Assembly: GCA_022575985.1 (NCBI GenBank)
Contig: JAKSXM010000129.1
Location: forward strand, 1,318,501-1,382,500
Direction: 5' to 3'
DNA length: 64,000 bases
DNA from: Anagrus nilaparvatae
Taxonomy: Eukaryota; Arthropoda; Insecta; Hymenoptera; Mymaridae
Shown: piece after piece, positions 22,001 through 31,916 of the stretch
Layout: the number at the start of each line of letters is the position of its first letter
How positions within the stretch are numbered: position 1 is the first letter of the stretch
Made by a program: the position numbers and the translations under genes
Notes under the pieces: generated by a model
What the model saw: only the letters and a program-made list of their open reading frames with translations
Databases searched by the model: none
Told to the model about the DNA's origin: nothing

Positions 22001-22300
22001 TGCTAAATATTACACTGTATAATAATACAAATATTAATATAAGTTTATAAGTATGCGTGCGTGTGTGCACAGAGAGAGCACAGAGTGTAAGCGCGTGCCT
22101 TTAGAAACGGCGCACAGTGCCGGCAGTCTTAGGACAACTATTGTGGTAGCAACACAAATATTTAATAAAGTTATTATTGTGCTTCTTAAATTAATCAGTT
22201 TTTATTTATTTAAAGTTATTTTATTTATTTACCACATCACCAAATCTAAGTTAAAAGTTCATTAATTATAAAAATACAGTCCACTATCCAACATTCTGGT
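22001..22300 (-). repeat. Dispersed repeat C, copy in minus orientation
   Basis: The reverse complement matches 26765-27055. Shared landmarks are CCAGAATGTTGGATA, GTGGACTGTATTTTT, GCACAATAA and GTGCGTGTG. Read on the minus strand it begins TGTTGG and ends near TTTAGCA, which resembles an LTR, but homology with the other copy runs a few bases past that start. A solo LTR is possible and unproven. Confidence 0.6.
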
Positions 22301-22309
22301 TATATCGCT

Positions 22310-22887
22310 ATTGAACAGCATTGAAATATTTTTATTGACTTTAGCGGAAATTATACGTAATCCTAAATTTTTTTCGATTAGTGTTCTGTTTTATATAAAA
22401 GTTGCAACTTAAAATATTTTAAAGCAATGATAGCATAGAAATATTTTTATTGACATATTAGCAGAAACTATACGCCATTCTAAAATTTTTTGAATAGTGT
22501 TGTGTTTTAAACAAAAGTTGGGAATTCAAATATTTTTATGCAATGTTTGCATTGAAATATTTTTATTGACTTTAGCAGAAACTTCACGCCATTCTAAATT
22601 TTTTTGAATAATGCACTGTTATATATAAAAATTAAGATTTCAAATATTTTTATGCAATGTTAACATTAAAATATTTTTATTGACTTTGGCAGAAACTATA
22701 AATCAATCTGAATGTTTTTCTAATAGTTTTGTGTTTTATACAAAAGTTGGAATTTCAAATATTTTTATGCAATGATTGCATTGAAATATTTTCATTGACT
22801 TTAGCAGAAACTTAACGCCATTCTAAATTTTTTTCTAATAGTCTCCTGTTTTATATGAAAATTGTAGTTTTAAAAATTTTTATGCAA
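22310..22887 (+). repeat. Satellite block, unit about 117 bp
   Basis: Five units of the same satellite, with spacing of about 115-120 bp between CTGTTTTAT-like landmarks (22385, 22501, 22615, 22730, 22850). A minus-strand LTR element inserted within a unit at 22893. Confidence 0.8.
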
Positions 22888-22893
22888 TGATTG

Positions 22894-23635
22894 TGTTACG
22901 TTTCCTGAGGTTTAATCGGAATACGTAATTAAAAAAATTAAATATAAATAAGTTTATTCTGGGGATATGAGTGCCCCAGGTATATTAAGTTATTTTGATG
23001 GTTAAAGTTGGTACTTAATCTGGGTATAGTTGTAGATGAGTTCGACTTAGCTGGTGAACCTAACCTGAGGCTAAGTTCGTAATTACAGGAGTTTTCACAA
23101 TAATGACTGATAACTAATATGATTTGATATATAACTTCCACTTTATTGATTATAAGTATAAATAATAAAAACTGTCTAAGTCCTTAAGTCAAGAGAACTA
23201 TAATAGAATCGTACTATTCAAATGAATTTTGGTGTGACTCTAATGAGTAGTGGTACCTTAATGAGTGGTGGTACTCTAATAAGCAATTTTAGCGCCTTAA
23301 TGGCAATATATAATCTATTGTAAATCTGCCTATATTGCGAGATTTTGGGGCAGACGTCCAATACAAAAAAAAAAAGTATCTTTAAATCCAATTAACGAAG
23401 GCTTCCTTAATTATCACTAAGAATCGCGAGGTGAGATTTACGTTCCAAAATTGTCTCCTAACTCACGTCATAACTGACTTTTGGTCTCACGCTATTGTGG
23501 CAGGTCAGCATCAGCAAAAATGCATTTGTGGGTTCTTGTGCCGTCTGTGACGTTGATACGAATATTGGATGTACGGCGTATTATTCATATATATCAAATA
23601 TTAGGAATATCAATTTTGACCAATCATAAGTAACA
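22894..23635 (-). repeat. LTR of a truncated minus-strand retrotransposon
   Basis: The 742-bp sequence has TGTTACG at the left end and GTAACA at the right end. It is clearly related along its length to the 747-bp LTRs at 37309 and 44743, but diverged. A T/C-rich tract (23636 onward) follows, which on the minus strand is the polypurine tract. This is therefore the 3' LTR of an element lying to its right. Its left flank is a satellite unit broken in the middle. Confidence 0.8.
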
Positions 23636-26600
23636 TCTCCCTCCCCCCATTTCAATCATCCCGATTAGCTTAGGTCGGAAGATAGGGTTTACGGCAGGGT
23701 TGCAAAGGGGATGGCGATTATAATTTTAAAATTTTCTGTCCATTTTTTGTGTCAATAAATAAGATTATACAAGATAAGCACATAAAAATATTATTTTTAA
23801 TTATTATTAGTGATTCTGTATAATTTTAAGATATATGTTTTATGATTATATATAATATGGTTATATATTATGATTATACATAATATAAAAGTTGTAAAAG
23901 TTTGATAATTGAAAAAAAATTTGTAAGTATTAAAGAAAAATTAAAAGTTTAAAAATGATTTTCAATTGTATAAGATATTTAGAGATTATTAGTTACAATG
24001 TAAGATAAGTAATAAAATAAAATTTTATAGTTTCAACAAAACGAAGGTGCCAGTAAGCTTCTTGAATTAATGCTTTGTGATAATCAAGTTGTTTATTTTA
24101 GTGCTGAATTTTCCTAAGCTGGAGTTATCTGAAATCAATTTAGAGAAATTAGTATTAAAACCCCCGAGACAGTATATACCAAAATCTTCGAATACATAGG
24201 GAGAGATTGTAATACTCGAAACAATAAAAAATAAAAAATTAAGATTTGAAAGTTTTATGATTTTTGAGCTAAAATTTTGCTTTTACAACTTTAATTTTGG
24301 TTTAAAAAATGTAGAAATTAATATCGGTTTGCCTTTCATTACATATAAAAAAAAAAAACGATTGGAATTTAAATTTTAAAACTACACAATTTCTAGTCTT
24401 GAATTTTGTCAATATTCGTAAAATTAAACAGGGTTAAAAACAACAATAATTTTAAGTTATTGGTTTAATATAACATTTATATTATGAATTTATCAGTTGA
24501 TAGGAGAACAAAAATAATTTAATTTTTAAGTTATAAACATTTCATCAATTTTTATGATTTTGAAGTAATATTTTTCAATTTATAGGGTTAAAAATTGCAA
24601 AATTTTTACAATTTTGTTGTAATATAGTTTATAAAATATGAATGTATAAATTAATAAGAAAAATTATTAAATTGGTTTTAAAAATCATACAATATCAGCA
24701 AATTCTACGATTTTTGTAAAGAAATTTTATAACAGAAATTAAGCTAAAAGTAGCATTTTCTTTCGGTTATTGATAATAATATCTATAATTATGAGAGCAG
24801 TTGTTCGAAAACCAAAACAAGAATTGCATTATTTATATTAGTTGTGTTGCTTTTATGAAGTTCTATTTATCCATTAGAACCTGCGGAGAAATAATTTTGG
24901 CCTGCATCTGGTTCAGAATTATTAATACTGATTATAGAGTCTTATATGAGATAACCGAAGATTTTATTTATTTTAGTTATTCTAGATAATCGAAACAAGA
25001 TTTTACTTTTAGTTTAAAAGATTCTGTATCAAACTGGGATCCTGTAATACTGGAGTGTTAAAGTTTGTTTTTCCTAGTTCTATTTACTTATTAAAACTAA
25101 AAGATACAAACTTTATGATTCATACTATTCAGGTTTTTAATTTTAAACAGAAATTTTTAAGCTATACGTAACATCCTGTTTGGGTTATTGATAATATATA
25201 ATTATAAGAGCAAATCCTCCAAAACCAAAACAAGAAATGCATTAATTAAATTAGTTGTGTTGCTTTTGTGTACTTCTATTTATTTATTAGAATCTATTGA
25301 GAAAAACGATACTTTTAGATATTAGTACTTTCATGGAAATGAATAAAAAAAGTTTATACATGCGTAATTCCACACAATATAATAAAAAACCAAAATTATT
25401 ATGAAAAGAAATACAATACTTGTAATTTTGTGAGAAACAAGAAAGAAGATCGTATATATTGAACTAAAAAAATTATATATATAGGATTTCCCAAGCAATA
25501 TAGAAAGAAAAGTCAAAAGAAATTCAAAAATTTGAACTTTATCGTCGAAATATAGGGTCTAAAAATAAAAAAATAAGTTATATGATCAAAAGTATAATAT
25601 ATTTAACTAAAAAAATTTTGTATATAGGATATTCCGTCAAAATTATACAAAAAACAAAATAATTGAAAAAAAATATGGAAAATTTGAAATTTTAAGTGCA
25701 ATATATGTGGTCTAAAGGGGTATAAAGGTCTTTAATCTGTCTTATTATTAAGTTTCGTTCAAAATGCATCTAATTTTCTAATTCAACATGAATGCATTGG
25801 ATTTTTTATGCGATATCGTCGAAAAAACGGTAAAAAAACGATAAAAAAACGAGTTTTTTGGAATTTTAACTGTGTCGAACCGGGTCTAGAAATCAAAAAC
25901 CTTTTGGAAAAATTGTGTTTTTATGTTAGAAAAACTTATTTGAAATAAAATTTTGTGCAGTCCCCTTTCCAATATTTAATTTTGTAAAATAATTGATTTT
26001 TGAAATTCTTGAATTTAATTTTTGTTGTTCTAAGAAGGTAGTAGTGGTTCCAAAAATTATTTGATGAAAAATATATGCAATGGGACCATTGTAGCCAATT
26101 TTCAGGGTTTTTGGCAATGTCGTTCCAGAGAAAAAGTATGATAACTAAAAGAATAGGTTTTTGGACAGTTTTTTGACCGTTTTGGTGTCGGGGAGGGGTA
26201 GATGGACAAACGGGCAACGGTTACCACATTTTTTTTACCTCCAAAAACTTTTAAAATAGTTAATTTGAAAATCCAAGAACAGGGGCATTTCACTTATCTT
26301 AACCCGACATACCATTTTTCACTTATTTAGTTTTAACTGAACTTTAATAAATTTTTTTTAAAAACTTTTTTTTATAAAAGAAAAAGCTTTATTAACTTTT
26401 TGTGTGTCTTGGACGACTTTAAAAAAGAAAAACTGTATTTCACCATAGATAAAAAGTAAAATTTTCCACCAAATAATTGACCACTTAAAAACTTATAATG
26501 GCGGCCGTAAAAGATGATGTCGGTAATGTATTTATAAGAGATTCCACTAGATATTTAACTTAAGAAACTTTAGTCAATTTTTACTTTTTTTTGTATTTTA

Positions 26601-26764
26601 TCTTAACTTATTTTAATTATTTGAAACTATTGATGAGAATAAATTGCATTATCTTGGTTGACAAAAAGTTTCTTTTATAAAATATATTATGCCACCATGC
26701 GGTTGATGATTATTTATTTGGTCACTGAGTTCTTTTTTTTTTTTAATAATTCTAGACGGCTACG
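23636..26764 (-). mobile_element. Non-coding body of the truncated LTR element
   Basis: The first few hundred bases match the internal region next to the 3' LTR of the intact relative (38056 onward). The stretch near 24300-24400 matches the 150-bp repeat unit found at 42580-43660 (AATTAATATCGGTTTGCC). No coding frame is present. No second LTR was found, so the 5' end has been lost. How far right the element really runs is uncertain; the part after about 25700 has no partner in the window. Confidence 0.55.
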
Positions 26765-27055
26765 ATGGACCAGAATGTTGGATATTAGAGTCGTGGACTG
26801 TATTTTTTGTAATTAATTAAATAAATGATAAGAATAGGTCATGTGAAAATAAAACAACTGATTAATTTAGTAGCACAATAAACTATAACTTTATTTTAAA
26901 AAGATGAGACTAATATTACTGTAGTCCTGAAACTAAGCGCTGTGCTTCTTAAGACACGTGCTTAAACTCTCTTTGCCCACACGCACGCAAACTACGAAAC
27001 TTATATAATTATGTATTATTACTATTTAATATAGTGCATTATTTTACACAGATAT
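26765..27055 (+). repeat. Dispersed repeat C, copy in plus orientation
   Basis: Inverted partner of 22001-22300. It begins near CCAGAATGTTGGATATTAG and ends near TTTTACACA. LTR-like in appearance, with no genes. With the other copy it brackets the truncated LTR element in opposite orientation. Confidence 0.6.
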
Positions 27056-27157
27056 TCTAATATTTTTTGGTTTGCGACGCCGTATAACTGAATTCTACTT
27101 ATTGGTTTAAGTTGGAGCTTTTAAACACTAAATTAATTTAATTATTTAATAAATGTA

Positions 27158-27650
27158 CACGGGTCCCCTGAATAAGCGCCAACCTGAGATGCGCTGCGGT
27201 GTCGAGATTTCAAAGAATTCTTTTAATATACACTTACCTGAACTAGAAAAAGTGAATTTTAAAATAATCGCCCGGGCGCTTTTTGAAAAATGCTCAAAAT
27301 TGAGCTTTTCGAAGCTGCCTATTCTTCTTTATTATCCCACCCCTTCTAGATATGCTCAAAAATTATGAGAAAAGAGTGACTTAAGTAAAATTTCCTCAGG
27401 AATTCGGTCCTGCCATTAGTTTTTCAAAATTTTCCCTGGAAAACCCGGAAAATGGAAAAATTCACTTTTTATTTTTAAAGTGCTGTAAATAAAAACCGAA
27501 TCATATTTTTTCTTTAAAATTTGGGAGGAGACTTGTTTAAAAATATATTTTTTGGTGCCGTTCCTCACTCGATGTTATCGGCCATCTTTAAGCTCCAAAT
27601 AACGTAAATTACACAAATTTTGATCGATTTTTCTCATTCTTTTGCAGTTT
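27158..27650. mobile_element. Left arm (outer part) of a 1.43-kb palindromic CACGG element
   Basis: The arm starts CACGGGTCCCCTGAAT and is preceded by TGTA (27154-27157), which is repeated after the right end (46316-46319). It is the reverse complement of about 45895-46315. The Gypsy element interrupts the arm after GTTT at 27647-27650. Without the two insertions the whole element would be about 1433 bp, with arms of about 550-620 bp. A 4-bp duplication with CAC ends fits Chapaev-like elements (inferred). The frame at 27153-27368 is inside this arm and is not a gene. Confidence 0.8.
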
Positions 27651-28608
27651 TGTAATGCGGTATTTTCGCATGTTAAAACAAAGAAAATTTATCATTATTT
27701 TCAATTATTTTCTTATTGATTTTTTTATCTTTTGAATTCCCCGCTACGTACCGTCCAAATACGAGTAATGACTCGTCATTAAAAGAAGAAACAACGGTAC
27801 GGGCGGACAGGAATTTGGAGGGATTTTTCCTTCTTCTGCTAGCGAGAGCATGAAAAGTTACTGCTCCAAAATTAGATTTTTTATTTTTATTCAAAATATA
27901 TATTTTTATATAAAATTTCACTAAGTTTTGAGAATTCTGATTTTATTATTATTTAAGAAAGTGTAATAATATAAAATTAACTAGTGTCAGTTTATATTAG
28001 TGTTTCTAATTATCTCCAAAAATTTACTAAAGGAGTCATAGCCTGTAAAGGAGCACGTGGGGATAATCATAATTTTAGAAAAGGATTTTATGAAGTTTCT
28101 TCATTTCTCTTTGTTATAAAAAGGTATTGTGCACACAAAATTCATATGAGCTCATCGCGACAATATTCTTTTATTATAAATTGTTAAAAATTGAAATCAC
28201 GTTAGATTTAAAGTAGTGTAAGTGTATGTATGTGAGTGTACACGGGAGTCGACACCGTGATACCTAACGTTACATTCATATGCTATATATGTATATATAT
28301 TCACATATATATAGATATATATTCATATGTATATAACTTTCCCCCATTATTATATATAAATAATTTTCTTTTTTATTATCAATAAATTTATATTTTCAAT
28401 TATATAAATAAATTCTAAATTATTTAAAAGTCCTCTATCCTTCTGCATGTTGCCCTCGTATATATGTGAGTCAATGTACACACACATATTCATCAACAGG
28501 TAATTCCCCCGTATACAATATTAAAATATTTTTTTACGTAACAATTTGTTTATTAATTGCATATTAGTTTAATAATTTTGATTAGTTAATAATAAACAAA
28601 TCGTTACA
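27651..28608 (+). repeat. 5' LTR of the Gypsy element
   Basis: 958 bp with TGTAA...TTACA ends. A TATAAA box lies at about 28115-28120 and an AATAAA signal at about 28591-28596, giving the normal promoter-then-polyadenylation order. The minus-strand frame at 27673-27921 recurs in both LTRs only because the LTRs are copies. Confidence 0.9.
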
Positions 28609-29750
28609 AACATGGCATCCCTTAAAGTTCGAAACACGACCTTTGAATTTAAAAAAAAGGATTAGAAATACATATACATTGCAGTGCTTATACAATACTC
28701 GGCACACTGAGTAGAAAAAGTAGTTGTACTGATGATAGTTTTTTTGAAATTTTTTTTAACTTTTCTTAAATTTTTTAAACTTTTTTTAATATTTTCTAAT
28801 TTTTTTAATTAAAAATTAGTGGCATCCATCTTTTACATGCACATGCATACGGATTTAGGTCTTTTCTTGGAAAATTTATAAGAAACTTAAATCTCTTTTT
28901 GAAAATTTATAATTTAATCTTTTTTTAATTAAATTAACAAGAGAAAAAACTTACAATTAATAGGTTAATATATAATTAATCAATTAACAACTAAATAAAA
29001 CATATTTAATTAAAAATATATCAATTTTAACTCATTTTAAAAAAGTTAGTCACAGAGTGAAAAGCCCTATATCGGTAAATTACGATTTTGTTTTTCTCAA
29101 CACTGGTGAAAGACCATATAAATGTTCTTTGAGAAATAGCTTCTTTGCACACTAGTGAAGAACCTTACAAAGTTAAAACATAAAATTAAAAAAAAAAAAA
29201 AATTTTTCTTAACACTAGTGAAAAACCATACAAATGTAAACCTTTTCTCTTGTTACAAAATTCATATAATATAAGTCTTTTTTTGATACTTTAACTGTGA
29301 ATTAGCATATTTTAGACCAATAATAGTATTATTTAAATAATAATACAATAAATAAAGAAATTGTTTAAACAATTATAATAAATAATAATAAAAATTACCC
29401 AAAATTGTTTAAACTCTTTCAAAAGGTATGAGTGAGTATTTTTAATACAATAATTATTTATTGATAAACATTTATAAAATATTATTTATTATTTTATTAT
29501 ATAATTTTTGTTAACATAAATTTTTTTATTATTATTATTTATTATTACCAATTGTATATTATAAAAAGGTAATAAATTATTTTCGCGATTTTCTTTGATT
29601 TCTCGCCGAATAAAAGTTTTATAATTAAAAATAATTGTAAATCTGTTCGTGACTGGCAAAATTTGTTCGTCCCAGCGTTTTACTACCGCGTTTCGAACTC
29701 TTATATTTTTTTTTCATATAGCTAATAATTATTTTGAAAATTAATTAAGA
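28609..29750 (+). other. Untranslated leader of the Gypsy element
   Basis: A possible primer-binding site, TGGCATCCC, starts at 28613, four bases after the LTR. The leader is long (about 1.1 kb), AT-rich and without an intact frame. It contains fossil zinc-finger linker sequence at 29050-29240. Confidence 0.6.
29050..29240 (+). pseudogene. Fossil C2H2 zinc-finger linkers
   Basis: Four spots decode, in shifting frames, to variants of the conserved linker between Krüppel-type fingers (H/N-T-G/S-E-K/R-P-Y-x-C): about 29051-29070, 29098-29125, 29148-29171 and 29211-29237. Two of them keep the following Cys codon. Spacing (about 48-63 bp) is shorter than the 84 bp of an intact finger array, and frames differ, so the array is decayed by deletions. 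It may be a captured host gene fragment. Confidence 0.5.
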
Positions 29751-31916
29751 ATGGATACAAGTGGCCAAAATGGGTCAAATAATGACCTTCGTGAAAATGA
29801 AATAATTGGGAATAGAATGAGCCCTAAAACTATGGCTAATATCTCGGCGTGGATATTTATGCTGGATGACGAAAGGGTAGATACTATCCTAGGAAATTTA
29901 AATCTAATTAAGGATTGGTCCCTGTATATGAAAATGGAGCGTTTACGTTCAAACTTATTGGGACAATATAACCCAGAAGATTTTGAGCAAACAGCTGAAC
30001 AAGTAGATGAATCTGAATGGGAAGCGCGCAGAATTTCAACCATAGAAAACTGCCTTCAAGAGACAGTACAAGCAATAGCTGATGATATGAATACAAGAAG
30101 GAACACCATCTTCGGTACTGCCCCAAAACATAGTACACCAACTGGTTCTGACGCGAATCTCATTCAGAACAAGATGACAAATCAAATTACTGATACACCG
30201 TTCAGTAAATTTGTTAGTCAAGAACGTAACGCCCCATATAATTTTTTAAATAGCCAAGGGACTCCATTAACCACTACTACATCCACAACAACAACTACAA
30301 CAACAATTACTTCATCAGCTAACAATACTATGCCACAAATGACTACACCTCATCTACCATCCAGCACACATATCCCGCAAAAATCTGTTCAATTTCAGAA
30401 CACGTTTACATGTGATAGGCCTTTTACACCACACTTGCCAAATATTTACCCAAATATTAACCCCTATAATATTAATTCGCACCCTGGCGATATAAACACA
30501 TATAATTATATGGCAAATCAAGCGGCGATGGCTTGGGGAGGAGGTAACCCTGCTTACAGGACTCAAGAAGCTTGGCCAATGCAACAACCAAATCTACAGC
30601 CAAATATGCAGGCAGGTTGGACCACAGGTCCTCAAGATTATTCAAGAGCGGCTCCTAGTTATGGAGCAGGGCCTACTTACCCCAACTATAGCCATTTTCA
30701 ATACCCAGGGTACGCACAATATCAATGGCCACAGGCCCACACTCTTTCGAACAATCAGTATAGTTTCAACACAAGTAGGACAAGGGACTTGGGTGAAATT
30801 GTTCGGAGGTGGGGGGTTACCTTATGCGGTGATAAGACAGCAAGTGTGGAAGATTTTCTGGTAGACATAGAAAGAAGAGCCCGTTTAGCTCTCCTAACGC
30901 CAGAAGAATTATTATTAGCTATACCTGAAGCATTAAAAGGTGTAGCCAAAACATGGTATACAGCCTTAGCTTCGACCAGCACAATATGGGGAGAATTTTG
31001 TGCTTTGGAGAGAAAACATTTTGGAGCAGGTTCAGATTTCCAGCAAAAATTGGAGTTTGAGATCCTGAGTCGTACACAAGGTGCCAAGGAGCCTGTAAAA
31101 GAATACATATGGAACATTTTAGCCATAGCACAGAAATTCTCGCCCCCAATGACTGAAAATAAAAAGATGGAGTACCTGTATAGGAATTTTAGGCCCGATA
31201 TAAAGCAAAGGATGCGTACTAATAAATTTTTTAGCATGGAAGACTTGATTGAGCAAGCTACCGATGCAGAGACGCTCCTTCATGCTATGGAAATGTACAG
31301 GGAACCTCCAGCTCCGGATAAGTCACTATTACCGGAGTATGCTAGTAAATTATCAAAAAGCAAGAGCAAACTCAGTGTAGACGAAATTAAGCACATTGCT
31401 ACACAAGTTTCGGCAATTATGCAAGAAAACATCTTGAGTATGCGAGAAACCAGGACTAGCAAAGATGCTCGTAGAAGCAGAAACTCATCTGATTCAGAAG
31501 GTTCAAATGCAAGCAACTCTAGCAGAAGAAAGAAAAATTATAAGAAGAAAAGTTTTCAAAATAAAGCAGTGACCTCTGAATCAGGTAGGACCAATTACGC
31601 TGGTAAGAGTGATGGTAATTCTGGCCAGCAAAATCAAAATTTCAGCCAGAATACCAATGAACAATATAATGTTCAATCTCGTGGAGGAGGCCAATACCGT
31701 GGTAATGCCCGGGGAAGAGGTGCTCCAAGAGGCCAGGGAGGTTTCAACAGCCCACCTCCAAGCTGTTTAAATTGTAAAAAACAGGGCCATCTTAGGACTA
31801 ATTGTCCAGAGCCTATCACAATAAAATGTGATGATTGTGGTCGGGCAGGGGTAACCAAGCATCAGTGCCCAGACTGCGACAAACAAACTCAAGACCAGCA
31901 ACAACAAAAAAACTAA
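29751..31916 (+). CDS. Gag polyprotein of the Gypsy element
   Basis: 721 residues starting at an ATG, intact. Residues 1-130 are helical and acidic. About 170-345 is a low-complexity linker rich in Thr, Asn, Gln, Pro and Tyr. About 350-520 looks like the capsid-type retrotransposon gag domain. A basic Ser/Arg/Lys-rich stretch follows at about 565-600 and a Gly/Arg-rich stretch at about 640-665. A CCHC zinc knuckle is at 672-685 (Cys672, Cys675, His680, Cys685), followed by a second Cys-rich variant. Gag would form the particle shell and bind the RNA. It ends in a slippery site that leads into pol in the -1 frame. This is the only one of the element's long frames that is undamaged and unambiguous. 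Confidence 0.85.
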   Translation: MDTSGQNGSNNDLRENEIIGNRMSPKTMANISAWIFMLDDERVDTILGNLNLIKDWSLYMKMERLRSNLLGQYNPEDFEQTAEQVDESEWEARRISTIENCLQETVQAIADDMNTRRNTIFGTAPKHSTPTGSDANLIQNKMTNQITDTPFSKFVSQERNAPYNFLNSQGTPLTTTTSTTTTTTTITSSANNTMPQMTTPHLPSSTHIPQKSVQFQNTFTCDRPFTPHLPNIYPNINPYNINSHPGDINTYNYMANQAAMAWGGGNPAYRTQEAWPMQQPNLQPNMQAGWTTGPQDYSRAAPSYGAGPTYPNYSHFQYPGYAQYQWPQAHTLSNNQYSFNTSRTRDLGEIVRRWGVTLCGDKTASVEDFLVDIERRARLALLTPEELLLAIPEALKGVAKTWYTALASTSTIWGEFCALERKHFGAGSDFQQKLEFEILSRTQGAKEPVKEYIWNILAIAQKFSPPMTENKKMEYLYRNFRPDIKQRMRTNKFFSMEDLIEQATDAETLLHAMEMYREPPAPDKSLLPEYASKLSKSKSKLSVDEIKHIATQVSAIMQENILSMRETRTSKDARRSRNSSDSEGSNASNSSRRKKNYKKKSFQNKAVTSESGRTNYAGKSDGNSGQQNQNFSQNTNEQYNVQSRGGGQYRGNARGRGAPRGQGGFNSPPPSCLNCKKQGHLRTNCPEPITIKCDDCGRAGVTKHQCPDCDKQTQDQQQQKN
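31907..31913 (+). promoter_or_regulatory. Canonical -1 ribosomal frameshift site
   Basis: The heptamer A AAA AAC is in phase with gag and is followed directly by the gag stop TAA (31914-31916). Slipping back one base enters the pol frame, which is open from 31835 across this point. This matches the retroviral and retrotransposon X XXY YYZ rule. A downstream stimulatory structure was not worked out. Confidence 0.8.

Noticed and set aside
27673..27921. 82-codon minus-strand frame found twice (also 36252-36500)
   Set aside because: Both copies are in the LTRs and are duplicated because LTRs are copies, not because of coding conservation.
30755..31237. 160-codon minus-strand frame
   Set aside because: It is the antisense shadow of gag.
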